From: Thermoplasmatales archaeon | GTDB lineage: Archaea > Thermoplasmatota > Thermoplasmata > Thermoplasmatales > Thermoplasmataceae | Length of the DNA: 64,000 nucleotides | NCBI GenBank assembly: GCA_027366585.1 | Contig: DAHXNF010000010.1 | Location: forward strand, 62,001 to 126,000 | Direction of reading: 5' to 3' | Shown: piece by piece, positions 9,901-20,129 of the stretch | Layout: each line of letters begins with the position of its first letter | How positions within the stretch are numbered: the stretch's first letter is position 1 | Position numbers and translations under genes: made by a program | The notes under the pieces: generated by a model | What the model was told of the DNA's origin: nothing | Seen by the model: only the letters and a program-made list of their open reading frames with translations | The model's database searches: none

Positions 9901-10779
9901 TCATTCACTGGCTTCAGGATGCCGGGAACCAATGTTATATGAGAAATTCAGGTAGTATGCTTTTCTCCTTTCCTCCATTGACCTGGTTTCCTGTATTCCG
10001 TTGCGATTAGGATATCTTCGTGTGAACGTGGGGTTTCCAAAGATCCTTGTCATAGCCGGTATCTTGTCGTCAATATTGAGTAAATAGTGCCCTCTTACCT
10101 GATCAATCAATGCCTTGAGCACATGAAAATCATGGGCCCTGAAGTTGAAATTATACCATTCCTTTCCTGGGTAAGGAGGATCAAGATAGAATAACACATC
10201 TTCCGAATCGTGTTTTGTCATCAGCTCCCTGAAATCAAGGTTTTCAATCCGCCAGTTTCGAACCTTTGAGGCTATCTGATCAAAGGTTCCAAGCACCTTT
10301 TCTATGTTGCGGGCAGGCGACTTTTCGCGTTCGGTGGAATAAGTTGCTCCAAGACCTCCAAATGTGGTGTTGAAACGAAGCAGTGTTTCTGCTGCATATG
10401 AAAGTGGATCCAGCCCCTTCCCTATGTCCAGTGAATTACCTTGCCTCTCAGGTGCAATAAATTCCCTTCTGACCACCTCATTTCTGCTTCTGTTCTGAAG
10501 GATGCTCTTACCACCCGGGTGGTATAGATTGTCCACCCACTGCTTGATGAGACGCTTCAATTTCACTGGCTGGTTGTGTATCTGAAGGAAAAGATTGTAT
10601 AATCCAGGATCCAGGTCGTTATAAACTATTGCTACTCTTTCCAGGTTGAGGGATATCAGCCCAGACCCTCCAAACACGTCCACGACTGTTTTGCAGCGTG
10701 ATTCCTCGATAATCCGGATGAGTTCTGGAAGCATCACAGTCTTGGAGCCAGGGTACTTCATCAGCCTGAGATATGTCAT
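9901..10779 (-). CDS. DNA adenine methylase (D12/Dam class)
   Basis: KYPGSK N-terminal motif, VDVFGGSGLISLN, YNDLD, FYLDPPYPG. Confidence 0.9.
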   Translation of the reverse strand: MTYLRLMKYPGSKTVMLPELIRIIEESRCKTVVDVFGGSGLISLNLERVAIVYNDLDPGLYNLFLQIHNQPVKLKRLIKQWVDNLYHPGGKSILQNRSRNEVVRREFIAPERQGNSLDIGKGLDPLSYAAETLLRFNTTFGGLGATYSTEREKSPARNIEKVLGTFDQIASKVRNWRIENLDFRELMTKHDSEDVLFYLDPPYPGKEWYNFNFRAHDFHVLKALIDQVRGHYLLNIDDKIPAMTRIFGNPTFTRRYPNRNGIQETRSMEERRKAYYLNFSYNIGSRHPEASE

Positions 10780-10927
10780 TGAGCAGTGGAATATATCGAG
10801 ATAGGCTATAAAGCTCGCATGATGCGTTCAGTTCATGCAGCCGGATTTGCAATAGGATCCGGTTACGCTAATATATGATCCTTTCTCTTGATAAGGCATT
10901 ATCACATCAAATACAAGTGACCTTGGG

Positions 10928-12631
10928 ATGGAAGTTGTTAGGGAAGATATTATCATTATCGGCGGCGGAATGGCTGGACTCAGGGCTGCCATAGCAGCTG
11001 CAGAACATAACAGCACTCTGTCCGTGGCATTGGTCTCAAAATTATATCCTTTAAGGTCGCATTCCGTAGCAGCGGAAGGCGGAACCGGCGCTGTTCTTGA
11101 TCCAAAAGACAGCTACGATCTGCATGCATTTGACACAGTCAAAGGAAGCGATTACCTCGCAGACCAGGATGCTGTGGAAAAATTCGTGCGCATCGTTCCG
11201 GAGCAGATCTATACCACTGATCACTGGGGCTGTCCATGGAGCAGAAACGCTGACGGAATGATCTCGCAGAGGGATTTTGGCGGCATGAGCTTCCCTCGTG
11301 CAACCTTTGCGGCAGACAAGACAGGCTTTCATGTTATGCAAACGTTATTCAGCCGGTGCCAGAAATATGACAGGATCCATTTCTATAATGAATTTTTCGT
11401 TACTTCGCTAATTGTTGATGGCGGATCATTCAATGCGCTAACTGCAATACACATGAAGACAGGTGAACTCACTGTGTTCCAGGGGAAATCGCTAATCTTC
11501 GCTGCAGGCGGTGCCGGAAGGTTGTACAAATTCAGCACCTACTCCCATTCAGTTACAGGAGATGGGGATGCCATAGCTTTCAGGGCGGGCCTACCGCTGA
11601 AAGACATGGAGTTCGTGCAGTTTCACCCGACCGGGATGATACCTTCCGGCATCCTTATAACCGAGGCGGCCAGGAGCGAAGGGGGATACCTTGTTAACGG
11701 GGAAGGGAAAAGGTTCATGCAGAATTATGCCCCGACCAGGCTGGAAAAGGCACCCAGAGACATAGTGTCAAGGGCAATGATGTGGGAGATTGAGGCGGGA
11801 AGAGGCGTAAAGGGCAAGTACGGTGATGTTGTATATATCAACCTGGATCTTAGGCATATTGCTGATCTCCTTGAAGAAAGGCTTCCCATGATAACGGATA
11901 TTGCAAAGAAGTTCAATGATATAGACGCTGCCACGGAGATGATTCCGGTCAGGCCTGCAACGCATTACACAATGGGAGGAATATCCGTTGGCATCAACAC
12001 TGAAACTGAGATTGGCGGGATATTTGGTGCAGGCGAGAATGTTGCAATCAGCATTCACGGCGCAAACAGGCTTGGATCGAACTCGACTAATGAGTGTCTC
12101 GCCTTCGGCAACGTTGCAGGTATAATGGCCGCAGACTGGGCTTCATCGCACAGCATTCCAGCCCTGAATCTGGAGAAGGTCAAGTCCGAAGAACGAAATA
12201 TCTGGGACAATCTCCTCAAGCGTGAAGGAGGCGAGAATCCATGGGACATTGCAGACAACCTGCAGGAGATGATGGATTCCTATGTCGGCGTTTTCAGGAC
12301 AGAGCAGGGGCTTCTCTCAGCACTAAAAGGAATAAGGGACATTGAGGCGAGATACAAGAATATCTCAATATCAGACAAGTCAAGCAAATTCAACATCGAC
12401 CTGACACATGCGATAGAAATCGGATTCATGATAGACCTTGCAGATACGATAATCAGGGGAGCCATCAACAGGAAGGAAAGCCGCGGTTCCCATTTCAGGA
12501 AGGATTTCCCTGAGAGAGATGATGTCAATTTCCTGAAGCACACTGTGGCCAGGTTTTCCGCGGACGGAACCAGGTTCGAATACACACCGGTGGTGATAAC
12601 AAAATGGAAACCCGCTCCAAGAGTTTATTAG
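10928..12631 (+). CDS. sdhA: Succinate dehydrogenase/fumarate reductase flavoprotein subunit
   Basis: IIIGGGMAGLRAAI, RSHSVAAEGG, HYTMGGI, GANRLGSNS. Confidence 0.95.
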   Translation: MEVVREDIIIIGGGMAGLRAAIAAAEHNSTLSVALVSKLYPLRSHSVAAEGGTGAVLDPKDSYDLHAFDTVKGSDYLADQDAVEKFVRIVPEQIYTTDHWGCPWSRNADGMISQRDFGGMSFPRATFAADKTGFHVMQTLFSRCQKYDRIHFYNEFFVTSLIVDGGSFNALTAIHMKTGELTVFQGKSLIFAAGGAGRLYKFSTYSHSVTGDGDAIAFRAGLPLKDMEFVQFHPTGMIPSGILITEAARSEGGYLVNGEGKRFMQNYAPTRLEKAPRDIVSRAMMWEIEAGRGVKGKYGDVVYINLDLRHIADLLEERLPMITDIAKKFNDIDAATEMIPVRPATHYTMGGISVGINTETEIGGIFGAGENVAISIHGANRLGSNSTNECLAFGNVAGIMAADWASSHSIPALNLEKVKSEERNIWDNLLKREGGENPWDIADNLQEMMDSYVGVFRTEQGLLSALKGIRDIEARYKNISISDKSSKFNIDLTHAIEIGFMIDLADTIIRGAINRKESRGSHFRKDFPERDDVNFLKHTVARFSADGTRFEYTPVVITKWKPAPRVY

Positions 12632-12639
12632 GTGATAAG

Positions 12640-13371
12640 ATGGAGAAGGAAGCATATGAATTCAGCATATTGCGGACAGATGCGGGCGGAAAGCAGCAGT
12701 ATGCTTCATACCGCGTGCCAAAGGACAGGATATCGACAGTCCTTGAAGGACTGCAGTACATAGAGAGAAACATTGACCGCAGCCTGACAGTCAGGTATTC
12801 ATGCAGGATGGAAATCTGCGGCAGCTGTGGCATGGAGATTAACGGGAAACCGAGGATGGCATGCTCCACCATTGTATCCAAACTGCACACAGACAGGCTG
12901 AAGATCGAGCCGCTGAAGCATTACAGGGTTGTCCGTGACCTGGTAGTCGACATGGAGCCATTCTTTGAGAAATATAAGGAAGGCCTGCCATTCATTATCC
13001 GGGATGATGATGGCGTTTACGATTCAGAGCTCAAACAGACTCCCGAGGAGTTCAAGGAGTATGAGAAATATTCAATGTGCATTAAATGCGGCTTATGCCT
13101 GGCTGCCTGCCCGATTGTAGGGACTGATGCCGACTATATAGGCCCAGCCGCTCTCGCAGGAGTCTTGCGGTACAACCTTGACAGCAGGGACAGGGGAAAG
13201 AAGTACAGGCTGGATATCATCAATGGCGAGGAGGGTACATCAAGATGCCATTTCATTGGTGAATGCACTGAGGCATGCCCGAAGGACGTGGACCCATCAT
13301 TTGCGATACAGTTGCTGAGGGTCCAGGGCCTGAAGCATGAGATTTCCCGTATATTCAGGAGAGGTGATTAA
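12640..13371 (+). CDS. sdhB: Succinate dehydrogenase iron-sulfur subunit
   Basis: CRMEICGSCGMEINGKPRMAC; CIKCGLCLAACPI; CHFIGECTEACPKDV. Start at ATG 12640 preferred. Confidence 0.94.
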   Translation: MEKEAYEFSILRTDAGGKQQYASYRVPKDRISTVLEGLQYIERNIDRSLTVRYSCRMEICGSCGMEINGKPRMACSTIVSKLHTDRLKIEPLKHYRVVRDLVVDMEPFFEKYKEGLPFIIRDDDGVYDSELKQTPEEFKEYEKYSMCIKCGLCLAACPIVGTDADYIGPAALAGVLRYNLDSRDRGKKYRLDIINGEEGTSRCHFIGECTEACPKDVDPSFAIQLLRVQGLKHEISRIFRRGD

Positions 13372-13390
13372 GCTGGACAAAAACGGCGGC

Positions 13391-13768
13391 ATGATGGACT
13401 GGTTCAGGATCAGGCATAAGGGGATAGGCCAGTTCTCGTATGTATTCCAGCGATTATCCGGAGTTGTGATAGTGTTATATCTATACCTGCATTACATCGT
13501 CCTGTCCAATCTTCTAAGGGGTCCGGTTACTTATAACCAGATCGTGACGTCGATTACATACGGCCCTGATGATCTTTTCATTGTATTCGACGTGCTGCTT
13601 GCCCTTGTCATATTCTACCATGGCGGAAACGGTCTCAGGCTGGCACTAAATGAGATGGGCATTGGCCTTAAGCACAACAAGCTCTTCTTTATCGTTTTTG
13701 AGGGAATATCAATGGTTGCCCTCATTCTATTCCTATACTACGCCTGGAAGTTTGTGGCGGTGGGGTGA
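13391..13768 (+). CDS. sdhC: Succinate dehydrogenase membrane subunit C
   Basis: Three-TM protein with FQRLSGVVIVLYLYLHY and YHGGNGLR; operon position. Confidence 0.85.
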   Translation: MMDWFRIRHKGIGQFSYVFQRLSGVVIVLYLYLHYIVLSNLLRGPVTYNQIVTSITYGPDDLFIVFDVLLALVIFYHGGNGLRLALNEMGIGLKHNKLFFIVFEGISMVALILFLYYAWKFVAVG

Positions 13769-13772
13769 AATA

Positions 13773-14162
13773 ATGCAGGAAAATGCTTACAGAAAACCAA
13801 GAACCAGCAGGAAGACGCTGGGGCCCATCCAGTGGATGATACAGGTAACTACGGGCATCTTTCTAATCTTCTTCGTTGGCGTCCACCTGTACCTGGCGCA
13901 CATAGACTTCGGTCACCCAATTGTCTTCTATGATACGGTACTGGAAAACATGCACAATCCATGGTGGCTCATCTTCTATATTGCATTTGTGTGGGTCGTG
14001 ACGTATCATGCCCTCAATGGAATCAAAGGGATAATCTACGATCTTGGAGTCAAGGGCAGGACCAGGCTCATGGTTTCATATGGTCTAATTGTGCTGTATA
14101 TAGTAACAGTGATCTATGGCACGGCTCTCGCTATAGTCGTATCAAGCATTGTTGTTCCATGA
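13773..14162 (+). CDS. sdhD: Succinate dehydrogenase membrane subunit D
   Basis: Three-TM protein, VGVHLYLAH and TYHALNGIKGI; follows sdhC. Confidence 0.85.
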   Translation: MQENAYRKPRTSRKTLGPIQWMIQVTTGIFLIFFVGVHLYLAHIDFGHPIVFYDTVLENMHNPWWLIFYIAFVWVVTYHALNGIKGIIYDLGVKGRTRLMVSYGLIVLYIVTVIYGTALAIVVSSIVVP

Positions 14163-14301
14163 ACTGCGTAACACAGTAATTGAAATAGTAGCAGATAAGC
14201 AATGATCGCATGTGGACATATGCAGTGAGCAGGAAATTCCACTTTCTAAATGGGACGTTTAGCATTAGATATGTTTAAAAAAGATAACGACATGATATAA
14301 C

Positions 14302-14619
14302 ATGGAGCCATTTTATTTCAAGAGGTACGATATGGTCATTGGAAAGGCAGAAAATCCTCAACAGCTTAAGGCTGAGCTTGAACGCCTCAGGGTGGAGGAT
14401 CCACTGGCAGTCCTGTACCATATAAAGGAAGGGCACGTTTCACTTTGGTTGGCAGCTTCCGGATACAGTGACCTTGCTAACGCTATTAAGCCGAGCATGT
14501 CGATCGAGGAGGCAATAGTGGTTTTATCAAGACATTCCCAGGCAAAAAAAACACCAGCCAGGAAAACTCCTCAGGCACAGAAAACACAGGTCGGGAGTTC
14601 GCCAAACAGGAAAAAGTGA
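14302..14619 (+). CDS. Small uncharacterised protein with basic C-terminal tail
   Basis: Compact acidic/neutral N-domain, Lys/Gln-rich tail AKKTPARKTPQAQKTQVGSSPNRKK. Confidence 0.6.
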   Translation: MEPFYFKRYDMVIGKAENPQQLKAELERLRVEDPLAVLYHIKEGHVSLWLAASGYSDLANAIKPSMSIEEAIVVLSRHSQAKKTPARKTPQAQKTQVGSSPNRKK

Positions 14620-15078
14620 ATTTCTTCTCTTTTATACCCGCAATAACTGGAAACAAGAGACATGAAAGAATCAGCATTCTCTACCTCTCTCCAGTAATGG
14701 AAGCAGCGGAAGGTAGCCGGTATTTTTATTACACGTTTGACTTTACGCACATTAGCACAGCTCTTGGAGGGGAAGATTCATTCTTGGCATTTTCCAGGTC
14801 TGCCCGCCATTAATATGACCGAAACAGATCTGTCCTGTGTCTTTACAGAGATCTTATTTCGCTTCGAAAACAGCATCTCAGGCATCAGGTGAGAAAAAAA
14901 ATACAATGTCATCCATAAAGAAGATTCGATTTCAATAGAATACCCTGCGCCAGGTGCGTTCGTAATTCTTAACTTTGGGAACCAAGCGATTAAAGTCACA
15001 GAAGATGTTGTCCCGAATACTTATTCTCCGGGATATGGGGGCGCGAACAATGACATCAATATGCTTTCAGAACATTAT

Positions 15079-17208
15079 TCAATCTTTTGCATTTCTGAGA
15101 GGAATTGATCTCAAGACTGCCGATGAATCAGGAGGAAGCAAAAATGTTCTTCCGCTAAATTTCCTAGGTATTGATTCGAGGGTGTCAAAAGAATTTATTG
15201 CCATCTCCCATTCACTTTCCAACGAATCAGGTATGATAAATTCCGCACTTTGCTTTCCTGCATTGAACAGGAGGAAAATATCTGGTGAAATAGCCTTGTC
15301 CGGCTGGGACTCAGCATCAAGCCCAGAAATAAATGTAGAGAATGCCTTGAATCCTGGATCCGTCCACTCCGAGTAGCTTACAGCCTTACCCGATGGATTG
15401 AACCAGTGGACGTCCTTCGTACCTGTTTCAGCTATTATGCCTCCCGAGAAAAACTCTTTCCTCCTGAGGCAGGGTGTTGTTTTCCTGATATGAATTAGCC
15501 TCTTCAGGAATGATCCAATCTCATCTGATTGCATGTTGTATGCCCAGTTATACCAGCTTACCTCATTGTCCTGGCAGTATGCGTTGTTGTTCCCAAGCTG
15601 GGTCCTGAGTAACTCGTCCCCGCCAAGGAGCATGGGTGCACCCTGGGAAACGAAGAGCGTGATAAGATAATTCTTTACACGTTTAATCCTCTTACCAACA
15701 ACCACGGGGTCATAAGAGCTACCTTCAATCCCAAAATTTTCGCTGTAATTCTCGTTTGTGCCATCCATGTTATTTTCCTTGTTTGGCTCATTATGCTTGT
15801 TCTCATAGCTCACGAGGTCCAGGATTGTAAAACCGTCGTGCGACGTAACGTAATTTATGCTGGCGTGTGGTTTCCTGGAACTTGTCTCATAAAGATCCGG
15901 CGAACCAGATAAACGCGTGGCAAATTCACCGGTAAGGCCACCATCCCCGCGCCAGAATTGTCTCACGCAATCCCTGTATTTTCCATTCCATTCCGCCCAC
16001 TTGATGGGAAAATTCCCAACATGATAACCTCCAGGACCAACGTCCCATGGCTCAGCAATAAGCTTCACTTCTGAAACAACCGGGTCCTGGTGTATCACGT
16101 CGAAGAAGGCTGAAAGCCTGTCAACGTCATAGAACTGCCGTGCTAGAGTAGCAGCAAGATCGAACCGGAAACCATCTACATGCATTACAGATACCCAGTA
16201 CCTTAGAGAGTCCATGATCAGTTGCAGAACCTGTGGGTGCCTGACGTCCAGGCTATTTCCAGTGCCGGTGAAATCATTGTAGTAACGAGGGTTATCCTCG
16301 TTCAATCTGTAATAAGTGGGGTTGTCAAGTCCTCTGAAGGAAACAGTTGGACCCAGCTGGTTACCTTCCGCAGTGTGGTTATATACTACGTCCAGGATGA
16401 CCTCTATCCTGTTCGCATGCAATTTCTTGACCATTTTCTTGAATTCTATAACCTGCCTGCCTGGTGTTTCATCAGAAGAGAACCTGATGTCAGGTGCAAA
16501 GAAACCAATAGTATTATACCCCCAGTAGTTGTTTAATCCATTGTCAACAAGCATTTTGTTGTCAATTCTGTGCTGGACTGGCATAATTTCGACTGCAGTT
16601 ATACCCAGATCCAGAAGGTAATTAATCATATTGTCTGAAGCCAGAGCTGCATATTTACCCCGGATGTTTTCTGGTAAGTCTCTCCTCAGGTAAGTGGATC
16701 CCTTGACGTGTGTCTCATAGATTATGGTCTCTGACCAAGGTATGTTTGGCTTTACCGTCTTCTCCCAGTCAAAGGAGTCATCCGCCACCACGCACTTAGG
16801 TATGTTTCCTGTGTCGTCTGTGTCGCTGAAAGAAAGATCCTGGTTCTGATCCCCCATCACGTAACCAAAAATAGCATCGTTCCAGTTAATTTTGCCACCT
16901 ATGGCTTTTGCGTATGGGTCGATGAGAAGCTTGTTATTGTTAAACCTCAGTCCGAGGTTTGGATCATATTTGCCGAAAGCCCTGTAACCATACAATGATC
17001 CTGGCTTTAATCCGGGTATAAAAGCATGCCAGACGTTAGCCGTTTTTTCCTTTAGCTCTATTACCTCGGAAGCGGCGGAATCATACACTGACTTGAATAT
17101 TTCGAGATCAATTCGCTCTGCATTCTCTGAGAACACGGCAAAATTTACACCTTCTTCCGTAACAGTTGCACCAAGTGGATTCGGCTTCCCAGATTTTGTC
17201 GCTTCCAT
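15079..17208 (-). CDS. Glycogen debranching enzyme (TreX/GlgX, GH13)
   Basis: DVVYNHTAEGN, VDGFRFDLA, LIAEPWDVGPGGY, NYVTSHDGFT. Confidence 0.94.
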   Translation of the reverse strand: MEATKSGKPNPLGATVTEEGVNFAVFSENAERIDLEIFKSVYDSAASEVIELKEKTANVWHAFIPGLKPGSLYGYRAFGKYDPNLGLRFNNNKLLIDPYAKAIGGKINWNDAIFGYVMGDQNQDLSFSDTDDTGNIPKCVVADDSFDWEKTVKPNIPWSETIIYETHVKGSTYLRRDLPENIRGKYAALASDNMINYLLDLGITAVEIMPVQHRIDNKMLVDNGLNNYWGYNTIGFFAPDIRFSSDETPGRQVIEFKKMVKKLHANRIEVILDVVYNHTAEGNQLGPTVSFRGLDNPTYYRLNEDNPRYYNDFTGTGNSLDVRHPQVLQLIMDSLRYWVSVMHVDGFRFDLAATLARQFYDVDRLSAFFDVIHQDPVVSEVKLIAEPWDVGPGGYHVGNFPIKWAEWNGKYRDCVRQFWRGDGGLTGEFATRLSGSPDLYETSSRKPHASINYVTSHDGFTILDLVSYENKHNEPNKENNMDGTNENYSENFGIEGSSYDPVVVGKRIKRVKNYLITLFVSQGAPMLLGGDELLRTQLGNNNAYCQDNEVSWYNWAYNMQSDEIGSFLKRLIHIRKTTPCLRRKEFFSGGIIAETGTKDVHWFNPSGKAVSYSEWTDPGFKAFSTFISGLDAESQPDKAISPDIFLLFNAGKQSAEFIIPDSLESEWEMAINSFDTLESIPRKFSGRTFLLPPDSSAVLRSIPLRNAKD

Positions 17209-17275
17209 TTTCCTATTGATATTACAGTCTGGATATGAATTTAAGTGCTCAAAGCCGGGTTCAGGTTCTGAAATA

Positions 17276-17842
17276 TTACTGCCTGGGCACGTAATAGAGG
17301 GCCTGAACTCCAGACTTGAAAGTCTTCGCTTCTAAGAGTGAGAGCAGTTGCTGCTCACGTTGACCCTTGAAGAGGGATTTTCCTGAGCCCAAAATAAGAG
17401 GCAGCACTCGAAGCCTGAACTCATCCACCAACCCTGCTCTAATAAGCTCGGCGACAATAGATCCACTTCCAATGACAACGATATCTTTACCCATCTCGTT
17501 TTTCATTCGGGCAACCTCGTGTACAGGGTCTTTACGAATAATGATCGAAGGTTTCCAGGTCGCATCTTTCAGGGTTGTTGAAAAAACAAACTTTGGCAGT
17601 TCATTGAGTTGTTTCGGAATGTACGGGTCCCATCCAGCTGTCGCTGCATCCATTTTAGGAAAGATCTTTGAGAACTCTTCGTAAGTCGTGCGCCCGAACA
17701 CTAAAGAACCTGCCCGGGTCAGGATATCGTGCGACCATGCAAAATCCTCATCTCCAAAGTCAGGGAACCATTCAATCTGGTTCTTCGAATCTGTGTAGTA
17801 ACCATCGAGAGACATCAAGCTGTCCAAAACTACCCTGCACAT
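17276..17842 (-). CDS. Dihydrofolate reductase/RibD C-terminal domain family protein
   Basis: DSLMSLDGYY, GRTTYEEF, VIGSGSIVAELI, DEFRLRVLPLILGSGKSLF; ATG at 17842 preferred. Confidence 0.85.
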   Translation of the reverse strand: MCRVVLDSLMSLDGYYTDSKNQIEWFPDFGDEDFAWSHDILTRAGSLVFGRTTYEEFSKIFPKMDAATAGWDPYIPKQLNELPKFVFSTTLKDATWKPSIIIRKDPVHEVARMKNEMGKDIVVIGSGSIVAELIRAGLVDEFRLRVLPLILGSGKSLFKGQREQQLLSLLEAKTFKSGVQALYYVPRQ

Positions 17843-17945
17843 TGTTGAAGAATATTGTTTATGCTTATGAACCTTATGAATTGTTCTGACACAGAACCAG
17901 ACGACGATCAGCAAATGGCAAATATCATTCATCCAATGTTGAAGG

Positions 17946-18570
17946 GTGGAGCGCGTATCATTTGACCAGATCGGTCGCACCAGCAAACTGGAGATAATAA
18001 CAATACTGTCATCCATGGGTGTCTTCATGGATGGTTACGCGCTTTCTATATTCTCCACTGCCAACCTTTATCTCAGGAACACCTTTCTAGATAAGGTCAT
18101 CTTTGTTTACCTTGCAGCCTCTTCAATCTATGTGGGCATGTTCATAGGCAACCTAGCATTTGGGCGTATAACAGATTCAATTGGCAGGAGGAAAATATAT
18201 ACATATTATCTTGTCTTAACATCACTTTTCCTTCTCCTTTCAGGTCTTTCTGGAACCCTTGCCGTGTTTTTTGCATTCCAGCTAATTGCCGGAATAGGCA
18301 TCGGTGCCGACTATCCGATAAGCTCATCAATACAGGCTGAGTTTTCCCCAAGAAAAAGCAGAGGAAAATATATTGTATTCAACATATTCTCATGGACGCT
18401 GGGTTCTCTGGTATTCTATGCCGTTTCAATACCGCTTGTGATTTTCAGAGGAGGAATGGCATAGAGGTTCATGTATATCACTGCTGCAATAGTACCCATA
18501 GTGGTGGTATTTGCAAGGAAATCCATGCCGGAAAGCCCATACTGGCTGATGAAATACTATACCTATAGGG
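17946..18570 (+). pseudogene. MFS transporter, truncated and interrupted by an in-frame TAG
   Basis: MDGYALSIFSTA, FGRITDSIGRRK, GIGADYPISSS; reading continues after TAG (18462-18464) as RFMYITAAIVPIVVVFARKSMPESPYWLM, then homology ends. Confidence 0.8.
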
Positions 18571-18888
18571 GGCAATCTTATACTGGATTCTTACAGTGGC
18601 ACAGGAGAACTGTAGCCGCAGTGTGTGCCAAAAATGGGCGTGGTTACCTGTACATTGACAAATCAAAAGAATGCATGGATATAGCGTTTGATCGTGTGAA
18701 ACCGGTTGTATTGGGTGAGAAACGATGAACTCCGATTCCTTTTTAATGAAAGCAGTGAGGCCCCACCGATCTGATGTGCCGCTTTTGCCAGAAAAGCCGG
18801 TTCCAGAGCATCCTTGGGATAGTGAGCTAGAAATTGATGAGGAATTTATCAAAGCAGAAACTACTCAAAGTCATAACCTCATTGTTGA

Positions 18889-19137
18889 GATTGGATTTAC
18901 TTTGGTGATGTTCAGAGCATATCCTACAACTTCAATGGTCTTATTCTTTACATAAATTTCTTCCTAAATAATGCCCAGTTTCCGAGTGGCTATAATTATA
19001 CGCTTTACATTTCACCAGTTGCCAGGGGTTATTACTGCAACAGTTTCATGTATCAAGCCGATAGCTATGGTTTTGAAGTCAATGTAACCAGGTGCTCTAA
19101 GAAGTACATGATATTCAGGAAATTCCTAAAGTTATAG
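18889..19137 (+). pseudogene. C-terminal remnant of a putative secreted/surface protein
   Basis: 82-codon open frame with no near start: DWIYFGDVQSISYNFNGLILYINFFLNNAQFPSGYNYTLYISPVARGYYCNSFMYQADSYGFEVNVTRC... Confidence 0.4.
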
Positions 19138-19153
19138 CCTTGGTAGGATTTTT

Positions 19154-19969
19154 TTACCTTTTGTAAAATATCATTTCATGAGTATTCAAGTTGTAAGACA
19201 CGGTGTATCTTTTGAGGAAATCATGACCTATCAGGCCGTCATGAATTATATCCTGAAAAAGTACCTTTGGATTTTCATGAAAGATTTCTGGGGCACCCTC
19301 CAATGATATATTCCCCTTGACCTCCGCCCTATACCGTTTGTAGTTATGCCCAGTTTCATCGGTTCCTGTAAATGTTTCGACGCCGCTGTCTTCAGGGCTG
19401 ATACCGAGTTCATTCATCAATTTCAAATTCATGATAAGTACATCAGAGCCTGTATCGACTTCAAATTTCCCAGTTTTCCCGTTTGGAAGTTTCACTTTTA
19501 CATATAATGAAGCAGAGGGCCCATCGTGTTCAACATCTATTGGGATCCTTATCCCATTACTCAGCGCATCATCCTTAAGAGGAGTTTCAGTAACAATTAT
19601 GGATGAGTTCAAGTAATCTACCGTCACTACTTTCCCTTCAAAAAACCCTATAGAAAGCAGGCCTTGAACGTCAGACAGGAAGGCGGGAAAAGCTGAGGTA
19701 TCGAATACGCCCACTTCAACGTCTCTCCTGATCATACCACCTGTTTCCAATGATGGCACCTTGACAAGTGGGATCTCCAGATCCTGTCCGGACATCCTCC
19801 TTCCATGCATAACTCCTACCTGTTTAAGGGAGTACTTATTGACCAAATTTTTGGACAAAACTGTAGGGCCAATTCCGGTATCAAATAGAAACTTCGTACT
19901 TTCTCTATTTACCTTGACTTGGATCTCGATCAAGTGAGTTCCGATGATTGAAAATGGTATATTACCCAT
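19154..19969 (-). CDS. Tandem retropepsin-like aspartyl protease (two DTG domains)
   Basis: FLFDTGIGPTVLS and FEVDTGSDVLIMN, each followed by a matching C-terminal block (GLLSIGFFEGKVVTVDYL / GLIGHDFLKRYTVSYNL). Confidence 0.8.
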   Translation of the reverse strand: MGNIPFSIIGTHLIEIQVKVNRESTKFLFDTGIGPTVLSKNLVNKYSLKQVGVMHGRRMSGQDLEIPLVKVPSLETGGMIRRDVEVGVFDTSAFPAFLSDVQGLLSIGFFEGKVVTVDYLNSSIIVTETPLKDDALSNGIRIPIDVEHDGPSASLYVKVKLPNGKTGKFEVDTGSDVLIMNLKLMNELGISPEDSGVETFTGTDETGHNYKRYRAEVKGNISLEGAPEIFHENPKVLFQDIIHDGLIGHDFLKRYTVSYNLNTHEMIFYKR

Positions 19970-20129
19970 GAACGGGTTATACTTTAAACCGATATATCAG
20001 CATTTCCAATTACGTTGCTCTTGACTCACAGTTTTATTTATATAAATCACCATAGTGGTAGGTTAGAGTGATGATTGTTTGTAGTGTATGGAAAATACTT
20101 CTTTATAGATTATACATAGATCAGATAAT

